Shown here piece after piece: positions 16,418-24,403 of a stretch of 64,000 nt of DNA. The position numbers were made by a program, and so were the translations under genes. Where the stretch lies: NCBI RefSeq assembly GCF_011762185.1, contig NZ_JAASQJ010000002.1:1116001-1180000 (forward strand), given 5' to 3'. How positions within the stretch are numbered: the stretch's first letter is position 1; every line of letters begins with the position of its first letter. Origin of the DNA: Dyadobacter arcticus (GTDB taxonomy: Bacteria > Bacteroidota > Bacteroidia > Cytophagales > Spirosomataceae). A model generated the notes under the pieces. The model was not told the origin of the DNA, made no database searches, and worked only from the letters and a program-made list of their open reading frames with translations.

Positions 16418-17560
16418 ATGAAAAGATTACCATTCTTACTCACTGCACTGATAGGCCTCGGTCTCTTCGGGTGCTCTAAAACCAAGACAGACGAAAAAAT
16501 GATCAGTACGATTTCCAGAGAAGCCTTTGGCGAACTGCCCGACGGACAGAAAGCAGATCTTTATACCCTTACGAACGCGAATGGTATGACCGTGAACATT
16601 ACCAACTATGGCGGCATCATCACGAAACTTACGGCACCGGATAAAAATGGTGAATGGGCGGATGTAGTTTTGGGATTTGATTCGCTACCACCATATTTGG
16701 CTGGACACCCATTTTTCGGCGCGCTGGTCGGTCGTTATGGAAATCGGATTGCGAAGGGAAAATTCAAACTCAATGACAAGGAATATACCCTCGCAATAAA
16801 TAATGGCCCAAATGCATTGCACGGCGGAACAAAAGGCTTTGATAAACAAATATGGAAAGCCACCGAAATTAATAAAGATTCGATTGTCGGGCTTGAGCTT
16901 GAATATGTGAGCAAAGACATGGAAGAGGGATATCCTGGAACGCTTTCTGTTAAAATTGTCTACACTTTGGATAATGAAAATGCTCTTAACATTAATTACA
17001 CGGCAACAACCGACAAAGAAACGGTTGTGAACCTAACCAACCATTCCTACTTCAACCTTACCGGCCTGAAAAGAGACATTTTAGATCACGAAGTTTCTAT
17101 TATGTCCGATAGCATTGTCGCTGTTGACAGCACCTTGATCCCAACCGGAAAGCTGCGTGCAGTGGAGGGGACACCTTTTGATTTAAGAAAACCTACCAAA
17201 ATAAATTTGGGGATCAATAAAATTGAGGATGAGCAGATTAAAAATGGCGGTGGCTATGACCATTGCTGGGTATTGAAAACATCCGAATCCGGACTGGTAC
17301 ATTTTGCTACGGTGAAAGATCCTGAAAGCGGCAGAATATTGGAGGCATTTACGACCGAGCCGGCAGTACAATTTTACACTGGAAATTTCCTTGACGGAAC
17401 GTTAAAAGGAAAAAATGCGACCTATGTTAAAAGATTTGGCTTTTGCCTCGAAACAGAACACTATCCAGATTCACCCAATCAACCCCAATTCCCGACAACG
17501 GTATTGAAACCGGGGGACACTTATCAAACGACTACAAAGTATCGGTTTTCGGCGAAGTAG
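16418..17560 (+). CDS. galM: Aldose 1-epimerase (mutarotase), exported lipoprotein
   Basis: The 380-residue protein has a lipoprotein signal (MKRLPFLLTALIGLGLFGC with lipobox Cys19) and then the full GalM fold: NALHGGTKGFDKQIW, VNLTNHSYFNLTG (catalytic His), GGYDHCWVL and a C-terminal Glu in FCLETEHYPDSPNQP (catalytic base). GalM interconverts the alpha and beta anomers of galactose and glucose. The lipobox implies a periplasmic, membrane-anchored enzyme, giving alpha-galactose for uptake and for galK. Linked to galK by 27 bp; ends before a terminator. Confidence 0.94.
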   Translation: MKRLPFLLTALIGLGLFGCSKTKTDEKMISTISREAFGELPDGQKADLYTLTNANGMTVNITNYGGIITKLTAPDKNGEWADVVLGFDSLPPYLAGHPFFGALVGRYGNRIAKGKFKLNDKEYTLAINNGPNALHGGTKGFDKQIWKATEINKDSIVGLELEYVSKDMEEGYPGTLSVKIVYTLDNENALNINYTATTDKETVVNLTNHSYFNLTGLKRDILDHEVSIMSDSIVAVDSTLIPTGKLRAVEGTPFDLRKPTKINLGINKIEDEQIKNGGGYDHCWVLKTSESGLVHFATVKDPESGRILEAFTTEPAVQFYTGNFLDGTLKGKNATYVKRFGFCLETEHYPDSPNQPQFPTTVLKPGDTYQTTTKYRFSAK

Positions 17561-17574
17561 GGAGATATTTATAT

Positions 17575-17617
17575 AAAGCGAAGGATGGAGGCTAGGTGCT
17601 TTTCCATTCTTCGCTTT
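17575..17617 (+). terminator. Terminator after galM
   Basis: AAAGCGAAGGATGG (17575-17588) pairs with CCATTCTTCGCTTT (17604-17617) over 14 bp with one G-T wobble and a 15-base loop, followed by ATGTTTT. Confidence 0.8.
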
Positions 17618-17649
17618 ATGTTTTAAATGCTTTTTGGTTAATTTTACCA

Positions 17650-17886
17650 ATGCCCACCGTCTTAAATATAAATGGCTTTCGTTTTTATTTTTATTTGAAT
17701 GAACACGAGCCGATTCATGTTCATGTTTCAAAAGGAGATAGTGAAGCCCGGGTTGTTCTGGTTCCAGAGTTAGATATTTCGTATAGCCGAGGATTCAAAA
17801 AGAATGAACTTCGCAGTATCATTGAGATTACTATTACAAACTATGAAAAAATCATTCAAGCCTGGAATACCACCTTTGATGAGTAA
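17650..17886 (+). CDS. DUF4160-family protein
   Basis: The 78-residue protein starts MPTVLNINGFRFYFYLNEH, followed by EPIHVHVSKGDSEARVVL, which is the DUF4160 pattern (conserved EP-HVHV and a later KK-ELR-I). The ATG at 17650 was preferred to the upstream TTG at 17596, which would fall inside the galM terminator. Its stop overlaps the start of the DUF2442 gene by 8 bp. DUF4160 and DUF2442 genes are often paired in bacteria and have been suspected of being a toxin-antitoxin-like module; activity is not established. Confidence 0.8.
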   Translation: MPTVLNINGFRFYFYLNEHEPIHVHVSKGDSEARVVLVPELDISYSRGFKKNELRSIIEITITNYEKIIQAWNTTFDE

Positions 17887-18211
17887 AGATCTGATTGATT
17901 TATTTGCTGACAATGAGGATGGAGATATCACGATCGATACTGATGATTTTGATAAAATTATTAGTAGTAACAATCTGAGAATAAAACATTTTATTAGTTT
18001 TCGAGATTTAGATCTAGCGGTCTTTATCCTTAATAACCGGAAGATAATTCAACGACCTTTATCGTCTTATGCAATTCTTGAAAAAGCTTTGGAGCAGGAA
18101 CTGTCTCACTATCATGTCTCTGACTCCGGAATACATTGGCCTGACCTGGATGCAGATATTAGCCTTCGAGGCTTGTTAATAGAGGAAACTGTTAAACTTG
18201 CGGTTGCCTGA
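17879..18211 (+). CDS. DUF2442-family protein
   Basis: The 110-residue protein starts MSKDLIDLFADNEDGDI at the ATG at 17879, overlapping the DUF4160 gene. Its C-terminal half carries HYHVSDSGIHWPDLDADISLRGLL, the W-x-x-LD-D-S--GLL pattern typical of DUF2442. The N-terminal half (FRDLDLAVFILNNRKIIQRPLSSY) is less typical of the family. Overlapping start and stop implies translational coupling with the DUF4160 partner. Function unknown. In 18212-18336 nothing recognisable was seen. Confidence 0.72.
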   Translation: MSKDLIDLFADNEDGDITIDTDDFDKIISSNNLRIKHFISFRDLDLAVFILNNRKIIQRPLSSYAILEKALEQELSHYHVSDSGIHWPDLDADISLRGLLIEETVKLAVA

Positions 18212-18336
18212 TCCATATCAGCCCCAAGAATGAGGTCGAAGCAGCAACATATAGGTCCTCAATTCGACAAACACACAATCCCAGCCATTTTAAGACAGCA
18301 ACTGGGAACATTGTAGTCCCTCAAAATCATCACAAA

Positions 18337-18957
18337 ATGCTTACCCGAACCGTAAAAATCAGCAACGTTACCAATCTCTCCGATGCGCGCTATTGTGCTG
18401 GTATGGGAGTAGAAATGCTGGGTTTTTCTATTGATGAGGATTCGATGAACTATATCTCTCCGAAAAAATTTGAAGACATTTGCTCGTGGCTCGCTGGTGT
18501 TACCCTGGTCGCGGAAACTGCAAATAGGAATGCAGGAGAAATTTTGAATACATTAAGTAATTACCCTGTTCATGCCGTTGAGGTTCAGGAGCCCGGCCTC
18601 CTTAGTTATCTGCACAGCGAACTCAATCTTCCTCTGATTCTGCGTGTTAGCGTGGATGTCTATGAGGCAGATGAAATCAACTCCATGATGGGCCGCTATG
18701 GTGACGAAGTCTCACATTTCTTGCTGGATAGCGACAACAATGCGCAGCTTTCAGATAAATGGATGAAGGTATTAGATGGACTTGCTGCCGAATATCAGGT
18801 TCTAATCGGGTTTGGGCTGGACAATGAATATACTGTCACTGCACTAACCGAACTTTTACCGAACATTGGCATTGCCTTGCGTGGCAGCGAAGAAATCCGC
18901 CCTGGGTTTAAGGATTTCGGAAGTATGATGGACATTCTGGAAGCCCTCGAAGATTAA
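18337..18957 (+). CDS. TrpF-like beta/alpha-barrel protein without the catalytic Cys
   Basis: The 206-residue protein resembles phosphoribosylanthranilate isomerase: VKISNVTNLSDARYCAGMG corresponds to the TrpF start VKICGIT--EDA---A--G, followed by GFSIDEDSMNYISP, a conserved FLLDS and RGSEEIRPGFKDFGS. The TrpF general base is the Cys of KICG; here it is Ser (KISN). The phosphate-binding AGG and SSGVE segments are also altered (GFGL, LRGSEE). The LLD acid is kept. No trp genes are nearby. A non-catalytic paralogue or a barrel with a new role is likely. Confidence 0.7.
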   Translation: MLTRTVKISNVTNLSDARYCAGMGVEMLGFSIDEDSMNYISPKKFEDICSWLAGVTLVAETANRNAGEILNTLSNYPVHAVEVQEPGLLSYLHSELNLPLILRVSVDVYEADEINSMMGRYGDEVSHFLLDSDNNAQLSDKWMKVLDGLAAEYQVLIGFGLDNEYTVTALTELLPNIGIALRGSEEIRPGFKDFGSMMDILEALED

Positions 18958-19065
18958 CTTACCCCCGTTTAAGGAACTAAAATTCAATTCTCCTCAAAAA
19001 TTTCCGCTTAACATGTCGTTTTGCCGACAATAATTTTCCGGATTACAGTATCTTGCATTACCTAC

Positions 19066-19073
19066 TACCTTTG
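19066..19073 (+). promoter_or_regulatory. -7 box TACCTTTG before the PspC gene
   Basis: TACCTTTG fits TAnnTTTG and ends 25 bases before the ATG at 19099. It is the only good box before the PspC/LiaF-like cluster. A -33 element is not clear. Confidence 0.42.
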
Positions 19074-19098
19074 ATAACAAATAAACGCAAATCGTATC

Positions 19099-19719
19099 AT
19101 GGAAAAGAAATTGCACCGCATACCTGAGCACGCAGTCTTTGGAGGAGTAGCTTCCGGTATTGCCCAGTATTTACAAATTGACGTAGTTATTGTACGTGTT
19201 CTGTTTGTGGTGATGCTATTCCTGCCCCTTCCTCCCAGTTTTGGATGGACTGGCATTTTATATCTCATTCTCTGGGCAGTTTTGCCGACTGGTCCTGCAG
19301 TGGACATTTATTCACCAAGTTCAACTGATCCCAATTTCAAACCATCTGAGCCATTTTTCGATAAGAAAAAATCTGATCAGACTGTCATGATCCTGGGTGG
19401 TGTCCTGATCGTGTTTGGCGCCGTAATGCTTCTTGATGATTTTCCAATCTGGTATGAATTCAAAAGGTATTTTTGGCCAATCGTTTTTATTGCAATTGGA
19501 GCGTTTTTGATTCTCAGACAAAGGGATAAACAACATGAAAGTAATACTACCGTATATCCAACCACGCCTCCACCACCGGTTGAGCCTATAACGCCAGAAC
19601 CTGAGCCACAACCTTATACCCCTTTCTCATCTGAAACGACAACCCCTACCCATTTTCCGGAAGATCCGGAAAGCAAGAAGCCGGACGAGGACGACGATCA
19701 GGTGATTAAAGTAAATTAA
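19099..19719 (+). CDS. PspC-domain membrane protein
   Basis: The 206-residue protein begins with a PspC domain: KLHRIPEHAVFGGVASGIAQY, then IDVVIVRVLFVVMLFLPLP and a second helix (GILYLILWAVLPTGP). A second pair of helices (VMILGGVLIVFGAVMLLDDFP and YFWPIVFIAIGAFLIL) resembles the DUF5668/LiaI region of the next genes. The tail is Pro/Glu/Thr-rich and acidic. PspC proteins sense or relay envelope stress. It heads a three-gene cluster whose genes all have a LiaF-type membrane module. Confidence 0.88.
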   Translation: MEKKLHRIPEHAVFGGVASGIAQYLQIDVVIVRVLFVVMLFLPLPPSFGWTGILYLILWAVLPTGPAVDIYSPSSTDPNFKPSEPFFDKKKSDQTVMILGGVLIVFGAVMLLDDFPIWYEFKRYFWPIVFIAIGAFLILRQRDKQHESNTTVYPTTPPPPVEPITPEPEPQPYTPFSSETTTPTHFPEDPESKKPDEDDDQVIKVN

Positions 19720-19767
19720 CAAACATAGAAATTCATTCTGAAATCTCTCTTTTAAACTAAAATAGCC

Positions 19768-19953
19768 ATGAACTTTCGAAACATTTTCTGGGGAGTGATC
19801 CTCATTATTGCCGGATCTCTTTTCCTGGTTGAAGAACTTACCGCATTTGATTTTGGCCGCTTTTTCTGGCCAATCATCCTCATCAGCACAGGAGGGCTTC
19901 TTTTACTACGCAATTTTGTTAACACCGACACTTCAAACCGATCAAACATTTAA
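19768..19953 (+). CDS. DUF5668 (LiaI/LiaF transmembrane-like) small membrane protein
   Basis: The 61-residue protein has two helices: NIFWGVILIIAGSLFLVEEL and GRFFWPIILISTGGLLLLRN, the same pair seen in the C-terminal half of the PspC protein and the N-terminus of the next gene. The pattern W-G--LI--G---L is that of DUF5668. It lies 48 bp after the PspC gene and 4 bp before the LiaF-like gene, so the three are probably one operon. Confidence 0.78.
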   Translation: MNFRNIFWGVILIIAGSLFLVEELTAFDFGRFFWPIILISTGGLLLLRNFVNTDTSNRSNI

Positions 19954-19957
19954 CATT

Positions 19958-21040
19958 ATGAGAAACTCACGCGGTATAGTCTGGGGCGGATTGCTTTTAA
20001 TTTTTGGAGTGATATTGCTTCTTCGCAATATGAATCTCCTCAATATTCATTGGGACGAAGTATTACCTTATTGGCCAGTTCTATTAATCCTCGCCGGCGT
20101 CCTGTTGCTGATTCCCGGAAGAGAGCGCGGTGGTGCATCCGGAGGTGCCATTGGTTTGTTGATTACTCTCGCCGTTTTGGGAGGAGTTGTCAATCGTACC
20201 AACCGGGCTTTTGACAATAACATGAGCAACTGGAATTTCGACTGGGACGATGACGATCATAATTACGGATTCCACAGTGATGACGACGATGATGATGACA
20301 ACGATGATAATGATAATGACAACGGTGATAATGACGATGACAATGACGACGGGGATGACAAGGATAATGATTACGAAAGAGAGCACCGGAATGGAACAGA
20401 AGGCACACCGATCAATGGCTTTTATAAGTATGATATGGAGGATTTTATTCAAAAAGCCAATTTCCATCTCGAAGGCGGCGCTGGATCCTTTACGCTGAAC
20501 GGCAATACACCTAGACTTTTCGAGGCAAATACCAAAAGCACCATCGTCGGTTTTCTGTCCAACACTTCCATTAACAAACTGGATAAATCCGCAACCATTA
20601 ATTTAAAAATGGAAGATGGAAATGTCCGGATCAAAAATGGCGAGATTTCAAACCAGGCTAAAATTCAGCTAAATGAGAAACCTGTCTGGAACATTGACCT
20701 GGGAATTGGCGCGGGAAAAGGTGACTTTGATTTTAGTAATTATAAGGTTGAAAAGCTAAAAGTAAGTACCGGCGTTGCAGATATGGATATTAAAATGGGG
20801 GATAAAATAGCAACTTCCAATATTGACATAGAAGCAGGAGTTGCGTCCATTACCCTCGAAATTCCAAGATCTGTTGGTTGCGAAATGCACATTGACGGAG
20901 CACTCAACGCAAAAAATATTGAAGACCTGGAAAAGATAGGCAATGGTTTGTACCGTTCGTCGGGATATGAAGCTTCTCCAAAGAAAATCATTATCCATTT
21001 TGAAGGCGGGCTTACCAGTATCAATATCAAACGATACTAG
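19958..21040 (+). CDS. LiaF-like transmembrane protein with Asp/Asn-rich linker
   Basis: The 360-residue protein starts MRNSRGIVWGGLLLIFGVI at the ATG at 19958; the open frame upstream (from 19808) overlaps the previous gene and was discarded. Helices at about 8-24, 35-53 and 62-77 are followed by a linker (about 94-142) made almost wholly of Asp and Asn with a few Gly and Glu. A C-terminal domain of repeating short strands (NFHLEGGAGSFTLNG, IDLGIGAGKGDFDFS, STGVADMDIKMG, IEAGVASITLEIP) fits the LiaF/DUF2154 or DUF4097-type beta-helix. Probable role is envelope-stress sensing; the acidic linker may bind calcium or other cations. Confidence 0.78.
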   Translation: MRNSRGIVWGGLLLIFGVILLLRNMNLLNIHWDEVLPYWPVLLILAGVLLLIPGRERGGASGGAIGLLITLAVLGGVVNRTNRAFDNNMSNWNFDWDDDDHNYGFHSDDDDDDDNDDNDNDNGDNDDDNDDGDDKDNDYEREHRNGTEGTPINGFYKYDMEDFIQKANFHLEGGAGSFTLNGNTPRLFEANTKSTIVGFLSNTSINKLDKSATINLKMEDGNVRIKNGEISNQAKIQLNEKPVWNIDLGIGAGKGDFDFSNYKVEKLKVSTGVADMDIKMGDKIATSNIDIEAGVASITLEIPRSVGCEMHIDGALNAKNIEDLEKIGNGLYRSSGYEASPKKIIIHFEGGLTSINIKRY

Positions 21041-21066
21041 ATCAACAGTTATCATCTGCCCGCATT

Positions 21067-21100
21067 TTGCGCAGTGGAAGAAGTCAAATGAATATCTTTG
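21067..21100 (+). promoter_or_regulatory. Promoter of the VanX-like gene
   Basis: TTG (21067-21069), a 23-base spacer and TATCTTTG (21093-21100) match the Bacteroidota -33/-7 promoter. The -7 box ends 29 bases before the ATG at 21130, which supports that start over the earlier in-frame codon at 21067. Confidence 0.6.
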
Positions 21101-21129
21101 CGACTTTTAGCAACGATATTCATTTTTTT

Positions 21130-21840
21130 ATGCCGAAAAAGTTAGCTTATTTCTTGTTATTGATTCTTGCCAAATCAAATTGCTTTGCCCAATTCAATGC
21201 TGCAATAAAAAAACAGGACATTCCGGAAATTGAGAAAAAAATGATTGCGCAGGGATTGGTAAACATTCAGGAAGTTGATCCGAAAATCCTGGTTGACTTA
21301 AAATATTCAACTACCGATAATTTTACCGGCAAAGATGTTTATGACAAATTAGACCGTGCCTATCTGCAACCTGAAATGGCTAGAAGGCTTGCAAAGGCGA
21401 ACAGCCATTTGAACAAAGTAAAGCCTGACTACAAGTTATTAGTATATGATGCGGCCAGGCCCAATTCAGTTCAATATGCATTGTGGAATGCATTGGATGA
21501 TCTCAAAATCCCAGCAAAAAGCAAAACACTGTATGTTGCTGATCCGAAAATTGGCTCTAACCACAATTTTGGTTGCGCTGTTGACCTTACCATTGTCAAT
21601 GAGAAAGGGATGCCATTGAATATGGGGACCAAATTTGATTTCTTTGGTCCCCTGGCTTATCCGCGATCGGAACGGGAGATGTTAAACAAAGGAAGGCTCA
21701 CAAATACACAAGTCGAAAATCGTCAATTATTGAGAAAAGTGATGATCCAGGCCGGATTCAGGGCAAATACAACAGAATGGTGGCACTTTGACGGAATGTC
21801 GAAAAGTCAGGCCAAAGCAACATACGGGATGATCCGATGA
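21130..21840 (+). CDS. D-Ala-D-Ala dipeptidase-like peptidase (VanX / M15D family), exported
   Basis: The 236-residue protein has a signal peptide (MPKKLAYFLLLILAKSNCFA). The zinc-dipeptidase motifs follow: SNHNFGCAVDLTI (S-x-H-x-x-G-x-A-x-D, zinc ligands His and Asp) and EWWHF (catalytic Glu and third zinc ligand), plus an Arg in YDAARPNS. The family hydrolyses D-Ala-D-Ala or related dipeptides of peptidoglycan. In Gram-negatives it usually recycles or trims cell-wall dipeptides rather than giving vancomycin resistance; no vanH/vanA partners are present. Its stop abuts the stop of the convergent next gene. Confidence 0.9.
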   Translation: MPKKLAYFLLLILAKSNCFAQFNAAIKKQDIPEIEKKMIAQGLVNIQEVDPKILVDLKYSTTDNFTGKDVYDKLDRAYLQPEMARRLAKANSHLNKVKPDYKLLVYDAARPNSVQYALWNALDDLKIPAKSKTLYVADPKIGSNHNFGCAVDLTIVNEKGMPLNMGTKFDFFGPLAYPRSEREMLNKGRLTNTQVENRQLLRKVMIQAGFRANTTEWWHFDGMSKSQAKATYGMIR

Positions 21841-22560
21841 CTAATCCATTCGAACGGTACTGCCTCCCGTAACTTCCTTTTTCACCTCGGGACCACCTTT
21901 ATAGCGCACTGTGCTTGCACCATTTGCCTCAACTTCAAGAAATTTGGATACCCAAACCTTGGCGCTGCTTGCACCGGAAACATCCAGTTTGGATTCCTCA
22001 ACCGGCATTTCAAATGCATCCAATTGAGATGCCCCTGAAAGTTCGCCGTCCAGAAACTTACCATCGCCATCCAAATTGAGCCTGGAAGCGCCTGATATAT
22101 CAAATTTTAACTCCTGACCAGATCCTGAGAAATCGCATTTGGAGGCACCAGAGAGTTCAAATTCGATATCTGGCAGGTTTTCAAATCCCTCTATCTTCGA
22201 AGTTACTGCGCCCGAAAAATCCACTCTTTCCAGATCGGGCATAGTAATCTCAATATCCATCTGTCTACGGTTTTTCCACGAACTTTGATAACGGATAACC
22301 AACTTTCGGTCCTGTACAAAAATGTTAAGATCATCAAGATCATTGAGCTCTCCTGTTGCCGAGACCGCAAAAGCGGCGCCGGATTTAACATGGACGTGGT
22401 AAGCATTGCCCATGACCAACTGGTCAAAATTCTTGAAATCGAAATCCCGTGTACTCTCCCCACGAGGCGGTATGTTGTCCTCAGACTCAACATAAACGCA
22501 GGATTGTAAGCCTGCAAGAATTAAAAAAAGGGTGATAATAGATTGAAATGACTTTTTCAT
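21841..22560 (-). CDS. Head-GIN domain lipoprotein (DUF2807)
   Basis: The 239-residue protein has a lipobox (LFLILAGLQSC, Cys21) and a right-handed beta-repeat domain typical of DUF2807: FKNFDQLVMGNAYHVHVKSG, then repeated SGASK, SGASR, SGASQ, SGASS and NGAST turns, ending TGGSTVRMD. This family is very common in Bacteroidota as a surface or periplasmic lipoprotein of unknown function. It is divergent from the ECF sigma gene and shares the intergenic region with the 22614-22647 stem-loop. Confidence 0.88.
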   Translation of the reverse strand: MKKSFQSIITLFLILAGLQSCVYVESEDNIPPRGESTRDFDFKNFDQLVMGNAYHVHVKSGAAFAVSATGELNDLDDLNIFVQDRKLVIRYQSSWKNRRQMDIEITMPDLERVDFSGAVTSKIEGFENLPDIEFELSGASKCDFSGSGQELKFDISGASRLNLDGDGKFLDGELSGASQLDAFEMPVEESKLDVSGASSAKVWVSKFLEVEANGASTVRYKGGPEVKKEVTGGSTVRMD

Positions 22561-22613
22561 GGCTAATAAAGTTGTTTGTTTTAACAGGGCTATGACAAGC
22601 CAATTGATTTATC

Positions 22614-22647
22614 CCCCTATTAAAAAAAATATTTTTATTAATAGGGG
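22614..22647. promoter_or_regulatory. Inverted repeat upstream of the ECF sigma gene
   Basis: CCCCTATTAA (22614-22623) and TTAATAGGGG (22638-22647) are a perfect 10-bp inverted repeat around an A/T loop. It lies 23 bases before the ATG at 22671 and 54 bases before the divergent head-GIN gene. It may be an operator, or an RNA hairpin in the sigma gene leader. Confidence 0.5.
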
Positions 22648-22670
22648 TAGCGCCTTACTTGATTGTCTCT

Positions 22671-23366
22671 ATGAAAAGAATTTTGAACGTGACTGCAACC
22701 GCTCTTATATTTCCGAATCCACTTATCGAAAGAGATTTTATATTTTTGACTGAAAATCAAAAACATAAATCGGTGTATTCATCCGACCCGGAAATAGTTA
22801 GCGCAATACGTCGTGGTGACGAAAAAGCTTTTGAGCTGACTTTTCGTACCTATTACCAGCGGCTTTGCAACTATGCCTGTTCATTATTGAAGGATGAGGA
22901 GGAGTCGGAAGAGGTTGTACAAACGGTTTTTTTTACAATTTGGGAAAAAAGACGGGATCTGGAAATCACACTTTCAATTAAGTCCTATCTGTATCGTGCC
23001 GTTCACAATCATTGTCTCAACCGGTTTAAGCACGCCTCGGTGCGCGAAGTGCATCGGGAACATACCCTCAATTTTGCATCATCATCCTATGAGTCCGTAA
23101 CGGAAGTGATTCACGCCAATGAGCTGGAAGAGCGCATTGAAAAAGCTGTGAGTACCTTACCTGAACAATGCCAGAAAGCATTCAGATTAAGCCGGTTTGA
23201 AGAATTAAAATATCAGGAAATAGCGGATCAGCTCGGTATCTCCATCAAAACAGTCGAAAACCAGATTGGCAAAGCACTAAAGATTTTGCGCATTGAGCTC
23301 GCAGATTACCTTCCCTCTATGCTGTGGTCAGTTTATTTTATCGTTGAACAGTTAATCGGATCGTAA
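22671..23366 (+). CDS. ECF-type RNA polymerase sigma factor
   Basis: The protein has the ECF two-domain layout: region 2 (VSAIRRGDEKAFELTFRTYYQRLCNYACSLL in parts, with EEVVQTVFFTIWEKR) and region 4 (EKAVSTLPEQCQKAFRLSRFE, then YQEIADQLGISIKTVENQIGKAL, the helix-turn-helix). The ATG at 22671 gives 231 residues; a TTG at 22746 (TENQK) gives 206 residues and a more usual ECF start. A downstream anti-sigma gene begins 2 bp after the stop, so it is the start of a sigma/anti-sigma/STN operon. Confidence 0.93.
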   Translation: MKRILNVTATALIFPNPLIERDFIFLTENQKHKSVYSSDPEIVSAIRRGDEKAFELTFRTYYQRLCNYACSLLKDEEESEEVVQTVFFTIWEKRRDLEITLSIKSYLYRAVHNHCLNRFKHASVREVHREHTLNFASSSYESVTEVIHANELEERIEKAVSTLPEQCQKAFRLSRFEELKYQEIADQLGISIKTVENQIGKALKILRIELADYLPSMLWSVYFIVEQLIGS

Positions 23367-23368
23367 CC

Positions 23369-24403
23369 ATGAACCAATCTCATGAAAACATATCGGAGGA
23401 GCTGTTAGCACGATATTTGGCGGATACAGCTTCGGAACCGGAAATTAAAAAGGTGGAAGCTTGGATTGCGGAATCACCCCTTCATCAGCAGGAATTAGCA
23501 GCATATCGTCTGATCTGGGACCACTCCGGATCAATTGGTAAGAAGTTTGAGGTGAATATCGATGCGGCCTGGAACAATATGAAAAAGAAGATGGATAAAA
23601 GTGCTGCCGCATTTACACCATTGGAAGCTAAATCTGAAACCCGCCAAATTGATTTTCCTGAAACCTCCATAAACCGAAAATCCAACTTATTAATCTGGGC
23701 GGCGGCGGCAGCCATAACACTGTTACTGGTAGCATTTGGCTGGTTCTTTTTAAAATCTGGTCGCTTTTCCGAACCTTTACAAATCGCTACAACCAATAAT
23801 ACAAGTGAGAAAATTCTTCCCGACGGAACAAAGGTTTTCCTGAACTATAATTCTTCCTTGACCTATCCCGAGGAATTTAGGGGTGATTTCAGAACTGTTT
23901 CCTTAAACGGAGAAGCATTTTTTGAGGTCAAGCCAGATGCTGAACATCCATTTATCATCATTGCAAACGGAACCGAAATTAAGGTGCTGGGAACTTCATT
24001 TAATGTGAAGGCATATCAGGAATCTCCCGTTCGGGTCGATGTTGCAACTGGAAAAGTGCAGGTAAGTAAGGCAAGTAAAAAAATTGAATTGGTAAAAGGA
24101 GAAGGCGCTGAAGTATTGGCTGATTCCATCAGAAGCTTGCATGCGAACATGAATATCATGGGCTACCGCACGCAGATATACGATTTCAACGCCGCAGACC
24201 TGACCGACGTTGTTACCTCCATCCGAGAAGGTTATCATGTGGATGTTCGACTTTCCAACCAGCAAATCGCGCAGTGCAGGTTGACGATCCGCTTCGAAAA
24301 AGAACCCTTAGATGCTACCCTCGCCGTTATTGCGGAAACGTTGGATTTGGATTTAAGAAAAGAAGGTAAAATATATTGGCTGGATGGGAATGGCTGTCAA
24401 TAA
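23369..24403 (+). CDS. FecR-family anti-sigma factor
   Basis: The 344-residue protein has a cytoplasmic sigma-binding part (1-105), one transmembrane helix (about 106-128, IWAAAAAITLLLVAFGWFFL), a periplasmic FecR domain (about 140-235: KILPDGTKVFLNYNSSLTYP, LNGEAFFEVKPD, TEIKVLGTSFNVKAY) and a C-terminal DUF4974 domain (DFNAADLTDVVTSIREGYHV, LDATLAVIAETLDLDL). It would hold the upstream ECF factor inactive until a signal crosses the outer membrane. Its stop lies 20 bp inside the next gene. Confidence 0.93.
   Translation: MNQSHENISEELLARYLADTASEPEIKKVEAWIAESPLHQQELAAYRLIWDHSGSIGKKFEVNIDAAWNNMKKKMDKSAAAFTPLEAKSETRQIDFPETSINRKSNLLIWAAAAAITLLLVAFGWFFLKSGRFSEPLQIATTNNTSEKILPDGTKVFLNYNSSLTYPEEFRGDFRTVSLNGEAFFEVKPDAEHPFIIIANGTEIKVLGTSFNVKAYQESPVRVDVATGKVQVSKASKKIELVKGEGAEVLADSIRSLHANMNIMGYRTQIYDFNAADLTDVVTSIREGYHVDVRLSNQQIAQCRLTIRFEKEPLDATLAVIAETLDLDLRKEGKIYWLDGNGCQ

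Noticed and set aside
20084..20467. Antisense ORF of Val/Ile repeats opposite the LiaF-like gene
   Set aside because: It is the complement of the Asp/Asn codon tract; its repetitive composition follows from that.
21130..21840. Vancomycin resistance locus
   Set aside because: Only a VanX-like dipeptidase is present; no vanH/vanA ligase genes, and such dipeptidases are common in Gram-negatives.
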